Assembly: GCF_016863635.1 (NCBI RefSeq)
Contig: NZ_BOPG01000025.1
Coordinates: 92,756 to 156,755, forward strand
Direction of reading: 5' to 3'
DNA length: 64,000 nucleotides
From: Virgisporangium aurantiacum
Lineage (GTDB): Bacteria; Actinomycetota; Actinomycetes; Mycobacteriales; Micromonosporaceae
Part shown: piece after piece, positions 24,161 to 32,321 of the stretch
Numbering within the stretch: the stretch's first letter is position 1
How the letters are laid out: the number at the start of each line of letters is the position of its first letter
Notes under the pieces: model-generated
What the model saw: the letters and a program-made list of their open reading frames with translations, nothing else
Database searches by the model: none
Told to the model about the DNA's origin: nothing
Translations under genes and position numbers: made by a program

Positions 24161-24188
24161 CGCCGGATCGTAGCGTTACTGTCCGGGC

Positions 24189-25178
24189 ATGGCCCGGTGG
24201 ATTTCGAACCCTGACCGTGACGCCGGCTGGACCTGCCGGCCGGCGCCGGCCGGGGTGCTGGACTTCCACCGGTCGCTGCCCGGGTACGCGCCGACACCGT
24301 TCGTTCCGCTGCCCGGGCCCAACGGAACGCGCCTGTTCGCCAAGGACGAGTCGAACCGGCTCGGGTTGCCGGCGTTCAAGGCGCTCGGCGCGTCGTGGGC
24401 CGTGCACCGGACGCTGCGGGAGCGCGCACCCACCGGCCCGGTCACGATCGTCACCGCGACCGACGGCAACCACGGCCGCGCCGTCGCGCGGTTCGCGCGG
24501 GGGTTCGGCCACCGCGCGTCCATCTTCGTTCCGGACGGCGTGCATCCCGCCGCCGTCCAGGCGATCCGGGACGAGGGCGCAACCGTGACGCACGTCGCCG
24601 GTGACTACGACGCGGCGGTGCGGGCCGCGTCCCGGGTCACCGACGGGATTCTCGTGCAGGACATGGCCTGGGACGGCTACGAGGAGATCCCGGGCTGGAT
24701 CGTCGACGGATACACGACACTGTTCGCCGAGATCGACGACCAGTTGCAGGGGCGGCCCGACCTCGTCGTGGTCCCGGCCGGGGTGGGATCGTTGCTGCAG
24801 GCGGCGCTCACCCACTACCGGCGTGCGGACGCGGCGCCCGGTACCGCCGTGGTCAGCGTCGAACCGGCGACGGCGGCGTGCGTGCTGGCGAGCGTCGCCG
24901 CCGGCCGTCCCACGACGATCCCGACCGGGACGACCATCATGGCCGGACTCAACTGCGGCACCATCTCCTCGCTCGCGTGGCCCCACATCCGGCCCGGCCT
25001 CGACGGGTGCGTCGCCGTCGACGACACCGAGGTGGCCGACGCCGCCCGCCGGCTGGCCGCGAACGGCGTCGACGCCGGCCCGTGCGGCGCCGCCCCGCTG
25101 GCCGCGCTGGACGCCATCGAACCCGCCGGCACGGTCGTGCTCCTCGTCACCGAGGGAAGCGCGGCCAACCCGGCCTGA
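24189..25178 (+). CDS. PLP-dependent diaminopropionate ammonia-lyase/threonine-dehydratase-like enzyme
   Basis: A 329-residue fold-type II PLP enzyme. The Schiff-base lysine lies in LGLPAFKALGASWAV (about residue 63), as in diaminopropionate ammonia-lyase; TATDGNHGRAVARFA is the phosphate/substrate loop, and VVPAGVGSLLQAAL the glycine loop. The C-terminal GCGTISS and VTEGSAANPA segments complete the fold. It would release ammonia from a diamino acid or hydroxy amino acid. TACTGT lies six bases before the ATG and there is no SD; it is divergent from the Eis-like gene over only 28 bases, so the two promoters overlap. Confidence 0.84.
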   Translation: MARWISNPDRDAGWTCRPAPAGVLDFHRSLPGYAPTPFVPLPGPNGTRLFAKDESNRLGLPAFKALGASWAVHRTLRERAPTGPVTIVTATDGNHGRAVARFARGFGHRASIFVPDGVHPAAVQAIRDEGATVTHVAGDYDAAVRAASRVTDGILVQDMAWDGYEEIPGWIVDGYTTLFAEIDDQLQGRPDLVVVPAGVGSLLQAALTHYRRADAAPGTAVVSVEPATAACVLASVAAGRPTTIPTGTTIMAGLNCGTISSLAWPHIRPGLDGCVAVDDTEVADAARRLAANGVDAGPCGAAPLAALDAIEPAGTVVLLVTEGSAANPA

Positions 25179-25188
25179 GCGCCGACCG

Positions 25189-25995
25189 TCAGCGGCGGCC
25201 GACCCAGACCATGCGGGTGGCGCGGACGACCAGGTCGTCGCGGTCGTTCGCGGTCGCGGCCAGGGTGTCGAGGGCGGCCAGGTCGTCGGCGCTCAGGGTG
25301 TCCTCCAGGCGGTGGCGCATGCGCTGCATGGTCACCTGGGCGTAGCGGCGGGCCTTCGCGGGCAGCGGCGGGCGCAGTTCGAGGTCGAAGCGGCGCTCGC
25401 CGTCGAGCGTGAATCCGGCGGACGTGAGGCGGGCGCCCCAGTCCAGACCCATGTGCATGCCGGCCTCGCGGCGCAGGCGGTCGAGTTCGGCGTGGCAGCG
25501 GTCCTCCAGGGCGACGCCGGCGGGGTCGGTGAGGAAGCGCGGGAACGAGTCCAGCTCGGTGATCATGAAGGCGCCGCCGGGGCGGAGCGTGTCGCGCACC
25601 TGGGCGAGCGTGCGGTCGACGTCGGCCATGTGGTGCATCGACGCCGAGGCCCACACGAGGTCGGCCGGGCCGAGGTCGGGCCAGGCCCCGTCGAGGTCCG
25701 CGCGGACGGTGCGGACGCGGTCGGCGACGCCGGCCTCGGTGGCGCGGTGGCGCAGGTGGGCCAGCAGGTCCTCGTCGAGGTCGACGGCGGTCACCTCGGC
25801 GTCGGGCAGGTGACGGGCGAGGGCGAGCGCGCCGGTGCCGCTGCCCGCGCCGAGGTCGATGATGCGCGGGTGGTCCGGCACCAGCGACGCGGCCCAGGCG
25901 ATGAGCTCGCGGTGGTGGTCGTCGAGGACGTCGGCGTCGAGGTCGAGCATCTCGGCCATCTGGCCGGATCCCGGGTGGTGATGGTGGTGTGCCAT
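25189..25995 (-). CDS. class I SAM-dependent methyltransferase
   Basis: A 268-residue Rossmann methyltransferase: motif I is IIDLGAGSGTGALALA (about residues 45-60), followed by VTAVDLDEDLL and the motif IV region ADLVWASASMHHM. The N-terminus has five consecutive histidines (residues 3-7), a natural metal-binding run. Substrate unknown. TAGCGT lies six bases before the ATG with no SD. It is divergent from an XRE/cupin regulator, and the TTGCGT repeats between them probably make it that regulator's target. Confidence 0.84.
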   Translation of the reverse strand: MAHHHHHPGSGQMAEMLDLDADVLDDHHRELIAWAASLVPDHPRIIDLGAGSGTGALALARHLPDAEVTAVDLDEDLLAHLRHRATEAGVADRVRTVRADLDGAWPDLGPADLVWASASMHHMADVDRTLAQVRDTLRPGGAFMITELDSFPRFLTDPAGVALEDRCHAELDRLRREAGMHMGLDWGARLTSAGFTLDGERRFDLELRPPLPAKARRYAQVTMQRMRHRLEDTLSADDLAALDTLAATANDRDDLVVRATRMVWVGRR

Positions 25996-26015
25996 GCCAC
26001 GACGCTAGCGCCTCC

Positions 26016-26051
26016 TTGCGTCTACGACATAGTCTCTTGCGTATGACGCAA
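26016..26051. promoter_or_regulatory. XRE operator: repeats overlapping the start codon
   Basis: TTGCGT occurs at 26016-26021 and 26037-26042, 21 bases apart (two helical turns). The second copy forms an inverted repeat TTGCGT-ATG-ACGCAA whose centre is the regulator's own start codon. A -10 candidate TAGTCT at 26030-26035 lies between the copies. Confidence 0.65.
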
Positions 26052-26615
26052 GACGGCGAACTCGACTCGCTGGTCCGCCAGCGCATCCGGAGCCTGCGGG
26101 TGGCCCGCAACTGGTCGCTGGACGAGCTCGCCGCGCGCAGCTACCTCAGCCCGTCCACCCTCAGCCGGATCGAGACCGGCCACCGCCGGATCGCCCTCGA
26201 CCAGCTCGCCCCGATCGCGCGCGCGCTGGGCACGACGCTCGACCAGCTCGTCGAGTCCGGCCGCGACGAGGACGTGGTGATCCGCCCGCACCGCGACGAG
26301 ACGCGCGGCATCACCACCTGGCTGCTGTCGCGCGAGGGCGCACCGGCGGGCATGACCGTGGCGAAACTGCGGGTGACCCGCGCCGTGCCCGCCGACCTGC
26401 GGGTGCACCCGGGGCGCGACTGGTTCACCGTGCTCTCCGGCACCGTCGTGCTCCGCCTGGCCGAGCGCACCATCCTGGTCCGCGCCGGCGAGGCCGCCGA
26501 GTTCTCGACGATGGTGCCGCACGCGTTCGGCGTCACCGGCGGCCCGGCCGAGATCCTCTGCATCCTCGACCACGACGGCGAGCGGACCCACCTCGGGCCG
26601 GGCTCAGCCCCGTAG
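26043..26615 (+). CDS. XRE-family regulator with C-terminal cupin domain
   Basis: A 190-residue regulator. The HTH_3 domain is at residues 10-65 (LDELAARSYLSPSTLSRIETGHRR), and a small RmlC-like cupin (about 110-185; WFTVLSGTVVLRLAERTILV, VPHAFGVTGGPAEIL) probably binds the effector. Start ATG 26043 has TAGTCT seven bases upstream and no SD, so the transcript is probably leaderless. The inverted repeat over the start codon suggests autoregulation; the divergent methyltransferase is a likely second target. Confidence 0.86.
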   Translation: MTQDGELDSLVRQRIRSLRVARNWSLDELAARSYLSPSTLSRIETGHRRIALDQLAPIARALGTTLDQLVESGRDEDVVIRPHRDETRGITTWLLSREGAPAGMTVAKLRVTRAVPADLRVHPGRDWFTVLSGTVVLRLAERTILVRAGEAAEFSTMVPHAFGVTGGPAEILCILDHDGERTHLGPGSAP

Positions 26616-27083
26616 TGCCGGGATCGGACCGAGGAGCTCGATGCCGTTGCGCGACGCGATCTCCAGCACGGTCGCCATGTCGGGCGGGCCGGCAGCGGCG
26701 GCCGCCGCCACCGCGCGGCTGAAGCCCTCCATCGGCGCGCCCGGCGCGTGCACGGAGAACGCGACGGCCGGCCGGTCGGACTCGTTGCGGACCGCGTGCG
26801 GCACGTTGCCGGCCAGCGGGACGGCGTCGCCCGCCCGGGCGGTCACGCGGCGCACACCCGCATCGCCCTCGTCGATGTAGAACGTGAACTCGCCGTCGAG
26901 CACGCGGTAGATCTCGCCGGGCGCGTGGCGGTGCATGACCGGCGGGCCGCCGCCCGGATGCATCGTGATCTCGACGGCGAACAGCGCGCCGCCGGTCTCG
27001 TCGGAGCCGGCCAGGATGGTGATCTCGTCGGTTCCCATGAGCAGCCGCTCGCATCCGGCCCGATCGACAGGTAGCTTGTCCAT
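26604..27083 (-). CDS. cupin-domain protein
   Basis: A 159-residue single cupin. Metal-ligand motif 1 is HRHAPGEIYRVLDGEFTFYID (in two parts: HRHAPGEIY and DGEFTFYID, about residues 50-70) and motif 2 is GNVPHAVRN. It may be a dioxygenase, isomerase or binding protein. GGAG precedes ATG 27083. Its first six codons are a copy of the operator sequence found upstream, so DNA needed for regulation overlaps its coding region. It is divergent from a MarR regulator. Confidence 0.82.
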   Translation of the reverse strand: MDKLPVDRAGCERLLMGTDEITILAGSDETGGALFAVEITMHPGGGPPVMHRHAPGEIYRVLDGEFTFYIDEGDAGVRRVTARAGDAVPLAGNVPHAVRNESDRPAVAFSVHAPGAPMEGFSRAVAAAAAAGPPDMATVLEIASRNGIELLGPIPALRG

Positions 27084-27114
27084 GTCTCCGAAAGTAGACA
27101 GGCAGCTTGTCCAT
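27066..27114. promoter_or_regulatory. duplicated MarR operator
   Basis: An 18-bp sequence beginning GACAGG and ending AGCTTGTCCAT occurs at 27066-27083 and 27097-27114 with one mismatch. Each copy has GACA/TGTC inverted arms. The copies are 31 bases apart, three helical turns, and one lies in the cupin coding start. Confidence 0.65.
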
Positions 27115-27132
27115 TGTCAAGGACGGAGTCCG

Positions 27133-27624
27133 ATGTCGCGTCGCACGCCGATCACCGACGGCCGGCCCCGGCCGGACAATCTCGCCGTCCTCCTGCGCGA
27201 GGTCTTCGTGGCCCTGAACGACCGCGCGCTCGCCCGCCTCGCCGAACGCGGGCACGGCGTGGTGCGGGCCGCGCACAGCGCCGTCTTCCAGTACCTCGAC
27301 GACACCGGCACCACCGTCAGCACGCTCGCCGAACGGGCACAGGTCACCAAGCAGGCGATGGCGGAACTGGTCGCCCATCTGGAGACGCACGGATACGTCG
27401 TCCGCGAGCCCGACCCGGCCGACCGCCGGGCCAAGCTCGTCATGCCGACCGCGCGCGGCCGCGAGGTGGTCGCGATCGCCCAGCAACTGGTGCCGGAGAT
27501 GGACGCGGTGATCGCCGGCTGGCTCGGCGCCGGCCGCGCGAAGGACCTGCGCGCCGACCTGGAGAAGCTGCGCGCCCACCTGCTGAGTACGGGGACTCAG
27601 GTGTGGCGTCCCCCGCCGCCGTAG
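27133..27624 (+). CDS. MarR-family transcriptional regulator
   Basis: A 163-residue winged-helix protein with a textbook MarR core: TTVSTLAERAQVTKQAMAEL (recognition helix region) and GYVVREPDPADRRAKLVMPT (wing). GGACGGAG precedes ATG 27133. The two 18-bp repeats between it and the divergent cupin gene are the probable operators, giving joint repression of both genes until a ligand, perhaps the cupin substrate, is bound. Confidence 0.87.
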   Translation: MSRRTPITDGRPRPDNLAVLLREVFVALNDRALARLAERGHGVVRAAHSAVFQYLDDTGTTVSTLAERAQVTKQAMAELVAHLETHGYVVREPDPADRRAKLVMPTARGREVVAIAQQLVPEMDAVIAGWLGAGRAKDLRADLEKLRAHLLSTGTQVWRPPPP

Positions 27625-27633
27625 GTTCTCCGT

Positions 27634-28008
27634 ATGGCATCGAAGGTTCTCGGTGGGCTGGCCGTCGCCGTGTTGTCGGCCGCGGCGTGGTTCGGGTGGA
27701 TGGGCTGGGACACGGAGTACGACGTCGATCCGGTGACGCAGTCCGCCAGCGGCCCCTACCAGGCGTGGCAGGTGATCGGGTGCGGCGTCACGTTGCTGGT
27801 GCTGCTCGTCGGCGCGCTCCTGCTGGGCGTCACCGCGCCCGTTGCCTGCGTGGCCATCACCGTGCCGTTCACCGCGGCCTGGACCACGACGGCGGCCGCC
27901 ACCGACGACTCCGGCCTGTTCGTGGTGGGTGCGGTGCTGGTGTTCCTCGGCCTGGCCGCGGCGACGACGGTGGTCTCGGCGGTGACGGTGGCGCTGCGGC
28001 GAAGCTGA
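27634..28008 (+). CDS. small membrane protein
   Basis: A 124-residue protein with four predicted membrane segments: LGGLAVAVLSAAAWFGWMGW, VIGCGVTLLVLLVGALLLGV, APVACVAITVPFTAAWTT and LFVVGAVLVFLGLAAATTVV. No family is recognised. TAGGTT lies six bases before the ATG and no SD is present. It follows the MarR gene by nine bases but probably has its own promoter inside the end of that gene. Confidence 0.65.
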   Translation: MASKVLGGLAVAVLSAAAWFGWMGWDTEYDVDPVTQSASGPYQAWQVIGCGVTLLVLLVGALLLGVTAPVACVAITVPFTAAWTTTAAATDDSGLFVVGAVLVFLGLAAATTVVSAVTVALRRS

Positions 28009-28042
28009 CGCCCGTCCGGCCGTCGCGTGCCACGATCGGGTC

Positions 28043-28489
28043 ATGACCAGGACCAGATCGGTCGGGTGCTACGGGGGTCATGTGCCCGATCGTCCGGATC
28101 CGGAGCGCGAGATCTGGGTCTACGACAGGGCGTTGTCGCTGCTGCTGGGCGAGGTGATCGGCACGGTGGAACGGTTGCCGACGGAGCGGCAGCCGGCGTG
28201 GTGGGCCACCCACGTGGAGGACCTGCGGGTGCAGGCCACGGTCAGCGACCTGTACTTCGACCTCACCGACGAACTGGACGCCCACCACCACGACGAGTTC
28301 GCCCGCCTGCTGGAGGAGGCCGCCGAGCGCCTGCGGCACCGCGGCGGCGAACCCGACGACCCGGAACCGGTTGCCGAACTCGGCCACGCGCTGGCGGACC
28401 TCATCCGGGGAACCCTTCCGGAACCACCCGCCGGGACGCTGTGGTTCTACGGCGCACCCGGCGGCCGCTCGACCATTCCGCCCGTGTAG
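28043..28489 (+). CDS. hypothetical protein
   Basis: A 148-residue acidic, helix-rich protein (REIWVYDRALSLLLGEVIGTVERL; LYFDLTDELDAHHHDEFARL; EEAAERLRHRGGE). Three histidines in a row near residue 82 may be a surface feature. I do not recognise a family. The start could also be GTG 28082. CACGAT lies six bases before ATG 28043. Codon usage and frame are typical of real genes here. Confidence 0.55.
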   Translation: MTRTRSVGCYGGHVPDRPDPEREIWVYDRALSLLLGEVIGTVERLPTERQPAWWATHVEDLRVQATVSDLYFDLTDELDAHHHDEFARLLEEAAERLRHRGGEPDDPEPVAELGHALADLIRGTLPEPPAGTLWFYGAPGGRSTIPPV

Positions 28490-28530
28490 TCACGACGCGT
28501 ACGGTGGCAGGCCCGCCGGAGCCCACCCTC

Positions 28531-29013
28531 TCAGGTGGCCGTGAAGATCACCGCTCGGCCGGCGGCGGCCGCCCGGCCGTAGAAGTCGCGGACGTCGACG
28601 AAGTTCTCCCAGGTGTACGTGAAGTCCTCGTCGTCGCCGGCGCCGACGTACTCGGGATCGTCGATCGCGTCGAACCGGGTGCGCAGCCAGGCCTGGTCGA
28701 TGCCGCGCAGCGCCACGGCCACGTCACGCACCTCGGACGCGCCGACGTGCACCACGTAGCAGTCCTCGTGCAGGTGCCGTCCACCGAGGACGGTGTGGTT
28801 CAGCGGGTACTCACCCGCGTCCGGGTACAGCGTGCCGTCGGTGAGGCAGCGGTGCATCGCGTCCCACGCCTTGTCGGTGTCGACCGTCAACCGGTCGTCG
28901 TCCCACGACTCCTCGAGTTCCTCGACGATCTCGCCGACCGCGTCGTCGTCGCCGTCGGCGGCCAGCAGCGCCCGTTCCTGCTTCGCGGTGATCGCGAAGT
29001 GCACACCCAACAT
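28531..29013 (-). CDS. DUF1877 (YfbM-like) protein
   Basis: A 160-residue protein. The N-terminus MLGVHFAITAKQERALL, KAWDAMHRCLTDGTL and LGGRHLHEDCYVVHVG are the DUF1877 pattern known from E. coli YfbM, a protein of unknown function often paired with toxins or immunity-like genes. ATG 29013 is chosen over one 21 codons upstream because it starts the conserved domain and TAGGAT lies eight bases before it. Confidence 0.8.
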   Translation of the reverse strand: MLGVHFAITAKQERALLAADGDDDAVGEIVEELEESWDDDRLTVDTDKAWDAMHRCLTDGTLYPDAGEYPLNHTVLGGRHLHEDCYVVHVGASEVRDVAVALRGIDQAWLRTRFDAIDDPEYVGAGDDEDFTYTWENFVDVRDFYGRAAAAGRAVIFTAT

Positions 29014-29106
29014 GTCTTGCGATCCTACGGACCGGTGACGCCGCCCCGGTGGAACCACGGTCACCGGCAGCCGCACCGTGTCGGGTGATCCGCGAAAGGC
29101 GGGTCC

Positions 29107-29126
29107 GGTCGGCCCATGGGCCGACC
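29107..29126. promoter_or_regulatory. GC-rich palindrome in a divergent intergenic region
   Basis: GGTCGGCCC-AT-GGGCCGACC, 9-bp perfect arms, lies in the 199-base gap between the DUF1877 gene and a secreted-protein gene. It could be an operator or a hairpin in the leader of the rightward gene. No other signal stands out in this gap. Confidence 0.4.
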
Positions 29127-29212
29127 CGGTTGCGAGACGGTAGAAATTCCTCTGTTGTTCCCGATCGCGACGGGGACCCGCTCCCCATTCCCGTCACCCG
29201 AGGACACGCCAC

Positions 29213-29764
29213 ATGCGCAGAGCACTCATCGTCACCGCCCTCGCCGCCACGCTCACGGCGGTCGCACCGGCCGCCGCCGGCCAGGCCGCGGCCACCGATC
29301 CGGCACCGTCCGGGTCGGCCGCGGCGTCGAGTTCCGCGCCGGTGACCCCGGGCGACCAGCTCACCGGCCTCGGCACCCTCGGCGACTTCGGCACGCCCAC
29401 CGCCTACCTGGCCGCGGCCGGCACCCGCTGGGGCGCGGCCGGCGCGTTCACGATCACCTACCCGGACGGCACCTACGCCATCGGCCGCTCGACCTGCCTC
29501 TCGGTCGACGGCAACGTCGCGTTCCTGACCGGGAAGATCGACCTGTCCGGCGGGCCGCGCCGCACCGCGAACGCGTGGACCAGGGGCAGCTACCTCGTGA
29601 TCGGCGTCGAGGACAACGGCAACGGCCGCCCGGGCGAGACCCCGGACCGGCTGAACTTCTCCCCCGGCAAGACCGCCGACCCCGGCTGCGGCTGGAACGG
29701 CCAGGCCACGCCCGACTTCATGATCGTGCGCGGCAACTACCGCATCGTCGACGGCGCCGCCTGA
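29213..29764 (+). CDS. secreted protein of unknown function
   Basis: A 183-residue protein with a signal peptide (MRRALIVTALAATLTAVAPAA, cleavage near AAAGQAA) followed by a Ser/Ala/Pro linker and a domain of about 130 residues rich in Gly, Asn and aromatic residues (FTITYPDGTYAIGRSTCLSV, SYLVIGVEDNGNGRPGE). It has two cysteines in the mature part. No family recognised. It ends 28 bases inside the convergent aldo/keto reductase gene, an overlap of coding ends. Confidence 0.65.
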   Translation: MRRALIVTALAATLTAVAPAAAGQAAATDPAPSGSAAASSSAPVTPGDQLTGLGTLGDFGTPTAYLAAAGTRWGAAGAFTITYPDGTYAIGRSTCLSVDGNVAFLTGKIDLSGGPRRTANAWTRGSYLVIGVEDNGNGRPGETPDRLNFSPGKTADPGCGWNGQATPDFMIVRGNYRIVDGAA

Positions 29765-30765
29765 GAGACCTGCGCGGCACCGAACACCCAGCCCGACGTC
29801 TGCGCGATGAAGTCGGTCGGGAAACCGGCCTCGAACGGGGCCGCCGCCTCCAGCCGCGCGCACTCCTCCGGCGCGAGGTCGACGGCGAGGGCACCGAGGT
29901 TGTCGCGCAGTTGGTCGACGCGGCGGGCACCGACGATCGGGTGGATCGCCGGCGAGCGGGTCATGGTCCAGGCGATCGCCACCCGGGCCGGTGTCACGGC
30001 CCGCTCGTCGGCGATCTCCCGCACCGCCCGCGCGACGGCGTGCGCCCGCGCGTCGACCGAACCCGGGTCGAGCCGGACCCCGGCCGGCGCCGCCCCGCCG
30101 CCGCTGTACTTGCCGGACAGCACCCCGCCGGCCAGCGGGCTCCAGACGGTGACGCCGAGGCCGAGCGCCTCGGCCATCGGGAGCAGGTCCCGTTCGACGT
30201 CGCGCTGCAGCAGGTTGTACGGCACCTGGAGGGCGACGAACGGGCTCCAGTCGCGCAGCGCCGCCATCGTGTTGGCCCGGGACACGACCCAGGCGGGGGT
30301 GTCGGAGACGCCGACGTAGAGGATCTTGCCGGCGCGTACGGCGTCGTCGAGGGCGCGCATGGTCTCCTCGATCGGCGTGGCGCGGTCCCACATGTGTACC
30401 CAGTACAGGTCCAGGTGGTCGGTGCGCAGCCGGCGGAGGCTGGTCTCGAGGGAGGCCCGCAGGTTCTTGCGGGCGTTGCCCGCCGCGTTCGGATCGGCGC
30501 GGTTGCGGGAGACGGTGTACTTGCTGCCGAGGACGAAGGAGTCCCGGCGACCGGCGAGCAGCTCACCGAGGAACTCCTCGCTGGCGCCGTCGCGGTAGTT
30601 GATGGCGGTGTCGATCGTGTTGCCGCCCGCCTCGGCGTAGGCGTCGAGGATGCGTCGGCACTCGTCGATGGGCGCGCCGACGCCGCCCTGCTCCCCGAAC
30701 GTCATCGCGCCGAGGATCAGGTCGGACACGCGCAGCCCGCTGGTGCCCAGCGTCCGGTATCTCAT
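29737..30765 (-). CDS. aldo/keto reductase
   Basis: A 342-residue TIM-barrel oxidoreductase. The N-terminus MRYRTLGTSGLRVSDLILGAM, NTIDTAINYRDGASEEFLG (catalytic Asp and Tyr), KYTVSRN (Lys), and DHLDLYWVHMWD (His) give the complete Asp-Tyr-Lys-His tetrad. The NADPH site is near PIVGARRVDQLRDN. It is of the Tas/YajO-like AKR group that reduces aldehydes and ketones. Its start is divergent from a TetR regulator, whose palindromic operator lies between them. Confidence 0.88.
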   Translation of the reverse strand: MRYRTLGTSGLRVSDLILGAMTFGEQGGVGAPIDECRRILDAYAEAGGNTIDTAINYRDGASEEFLGELLAGRRDSFVLGSKYTVSRNRADPNAAGNARKNLRASLETSLRRLRTDHLDLYWVHMWDRATPIEETMRALDDAVRAGKILYVGVSDTPAWVVSRANTMAALRDWSPFVALQVPYNLLQRDVERDLLPMAEALGLGVTVWSPLAGGVLSGKYSGGGAAPAGVRLDPGSVDARAHAVARAVREIADERAVTPARVAIAWTMTRSPAIHPIVGARRVDQLRDNLGALAVDLAPEECARLEAAAPFEAGFPTDFIAQTSGWVFGAAQVSQAAPSTMR

Positions 30766-30772
30766 GCGTCGA

Positions 30773-30802
30773 CCATACACCGCGTCCATACACAGTGTAT
30801 GG
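30773..30802. promoter_or_regulatory. TetR operator palindrome plus half-site
   Basis: CCATACAC-A-GTGTATGG at 30786-30802 has 8-bp perfect arms, and a further half-site CCATACAC lies at 30773-30780. It is between the divergent AKR and TetR genes and covers the upstream ATG of the regulator. Confidence 0.72.
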
Positions 30803-30810
30803 TGAGCGCC

Positions 30811-31416
30811 ATGCCGGATCCGCGTGGTGCCCGCCCGGGAGACGCCGACCTCCGCGAACGCGTCCTCGACGCCACCCGGCAGCTGCTCGACGGGCGCCGT
30901 TTCGACGCGCTCAGCGTGGCCGACATCATCGCGGCGGCCGGCGTCTCCCGGGCGAGCTTCTACTTCTACTTCCCGAACAAGCAGGCCGTGCTGGCCGAGC
31001 TCGTCCGGCGTGCGGTCAGCGGTGGGCAGGAGGCGGCCCGGCCGTGGATCGCGACGGTGACCGACCCGGTCGACGCGCTGCGGCTGGGCATCGAGGCCGG
31101 CGCCGCGCTGTGGCGCGCCAACGCGGGCGTCCTCGTCGCGATCGTCGACAACCAGGGCACCGACGACCAGCTCCGCCGGCTGTGGCACGACCAGATGCAG
31201 ACGTTCACCGACGCCACCGTCGCCCGCATCCGGGCCGATCCCGAACTCGTGGGTCGGCTCGACGGCCGGGACATCCCGGCCGTCGCCGCGTCACTGACCT
31301 GGCTGGGCGAGCGGCTGTACTACCTCGCCGCCGCCGACGTGCCGCCCTTCGACGACCCGGAGACGCTCGTCGACACGCTGCTCCACGCGTGGACCCGCAT
31401 CCTCTACACGCCCTGA
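30811..31416 (+). CDS. TetR-family transcriptional regulator
   Basis: A 201-residue regulator. The HTH is at residues about 28-55 (LSVADIIAAAGVSRASFYFYF, then PNKQAVLAELV). The C-terminal ligand domain ends PETLVDTLLHAWTRILY. ATG 30811 is chosen because GGTGA, matching the anti-SD, lies a few bases upstream; ATG 30799 falls inside the operator palindrome and remains possible. It most likely represses itself and the divergent aldo/keto reductase. Confidence 0.86.
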   Translation: MPDPRGARPGDADLRERVLDATRQLLDGRRFDALSVADIIAAAGVSRASFYFYFPNKQAVLAELVRRAVSGGQEAARPWIATVTDPVDALRLGIEAGAALWRANAGVLVAIVDNQGTDDQLRRLWHDQMQTFTDATVARIRADPELVGRLDGRDIPAVAASLTWLGERLYYLAAADVPPFDDPETLVDTLLHAWTRILYTP

Positions 31417-32279
31417 AGGACGCGCTCCCAGTCGACCGTGCGGGCCCAGTCCCCGTAGCTGTGCCAGGCCACCTCGGGATACCGGGCGCGCAGGCCCGCG
31501 ACGTCGAGGAAGTCGGTGTTCTCCTCGAACCGCTGGAACATGTCGGCGATCTCGTCGCCGGCCCACTGCCGCACCTGGTCGAGTGGCAGTTGGACGTACG
31601 GGACGGCACGGCCGAGCACGTCGCTCAGGATCCGGGCCGCCTGCTCGCCCGTCACCCGGTCCGACGCCACGTCGATCCGCTCGCCGACGAACCGGTCCGG
31701 GTGCTCGATCGCGTGCACGGCGAGGCCGGCGATGTCGCGCACGGTCACCTGGTCGAGCGGCTTGCCGGCGGTGAGCGGGTTGGCCAGCACGCCGTCGCCG
31801 AGGCGGCTGAACCCGAGGTTGAGCGCGTTCTCCATGAAGTACACGGGCCCGAGGACGGTCGCCCGGACGTCGCGCCCGCGGAGATACGCCTCGATGACCT
31901 GCTTGCTGTCGGCGTGGCCGATGTCCGTCGAAACGTCGCGGTCCGCGCCGCGCACGGACGAGTGGACGAGGTGTGCGCCGGCCAGCGCCGCCGCGTCCAC
32001 GATCGATCGTCCCTGGGCGATCTCCCCGTCCTGCCCGGTGTCGCCGAACGGAACCGACAGCCCGAAGACCGCGTCGACGCCCTTCGCCGCCGCCCCGAGC
32101 GCCGCGGTGTCGACCAGCTCGCCGGCGACGAGCCGGACGCCGGCCCGCGACAACGCCAGCGCCCGCGGCGACTCCGGCGACCGCACGTACGCGGTGACCT
32201 CGTGCCCGCGGTCGAGCAGCAGGTCGGCGACGGCGCCGCCCTGCCTGCCGGTGGCTCCGATGACGAGAACCGTGGCCAT
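31404..32279 (-). CDS. NmrA-like NAD(P)-binding protein
   Basis: A 291-residue atypical SDR of the NmrA/HSCARG type: VLVIGATGRQGGAVADLLLD at the N-terminus (GxxGxxG), HSSVRGADRDVSTD, and VLGPVYFMENALN. These proteins sense NADP(H) redox state or act as quinone reductases. AAGGAG lies eight bases before ATG 32279. The promoter (TTGACC, 19 bases, GAGAAT) has a SoxR box in its spacer, so expression should respond to redox-active compounds through the divergent soxR. Confidence 0.85.
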   Translation of the reverse strand: MATVLVIGATGRQGGAVADLLLDRGHEVTAYVRSPESPRALALSRAGVRLVAGELVDTAALGAAAKGVDAVFGLSVPFGDTGQDGEIAQGRSIVDAAALAGAHLVHSSVRGADRDVSTDIGHADSKQVIEAYLRGRDVRATVLGPVYFMENALNLGFSRLGDGVLANPLTAGKPLDQVTVRDIAGLAVHAIEHPDRFVGERIDVASDRVTGEQAARILSDVLGRAVPYVQLPLDQVRQWAGDEIADMFQRFEENTDFLDVAGLRARYPEVAWHSYGDWARTVDWERVLQGV

Positions 32280-32321
32280 ACACAACTCCTTGATAGAGGT
32301 GGACAACGTGCAAGGCAGACG

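Noticed and set aside
22905..24986. A 693-codon minus-strand frame
   Set aside because: Runs through the Eis-like gene in the wrong frame and antisense to the ammonia-lyase; no domain is visible.
25960..25995. Cloning-vector contamination suggested by ATG, five His codons and adjacent CCCGGG/GGATCC
   Set aside because: Flanking sequence is continuous genomic DNA with normal composition, a promoter element fits the start, and His-rich N-termini occur in such methyltransferases.
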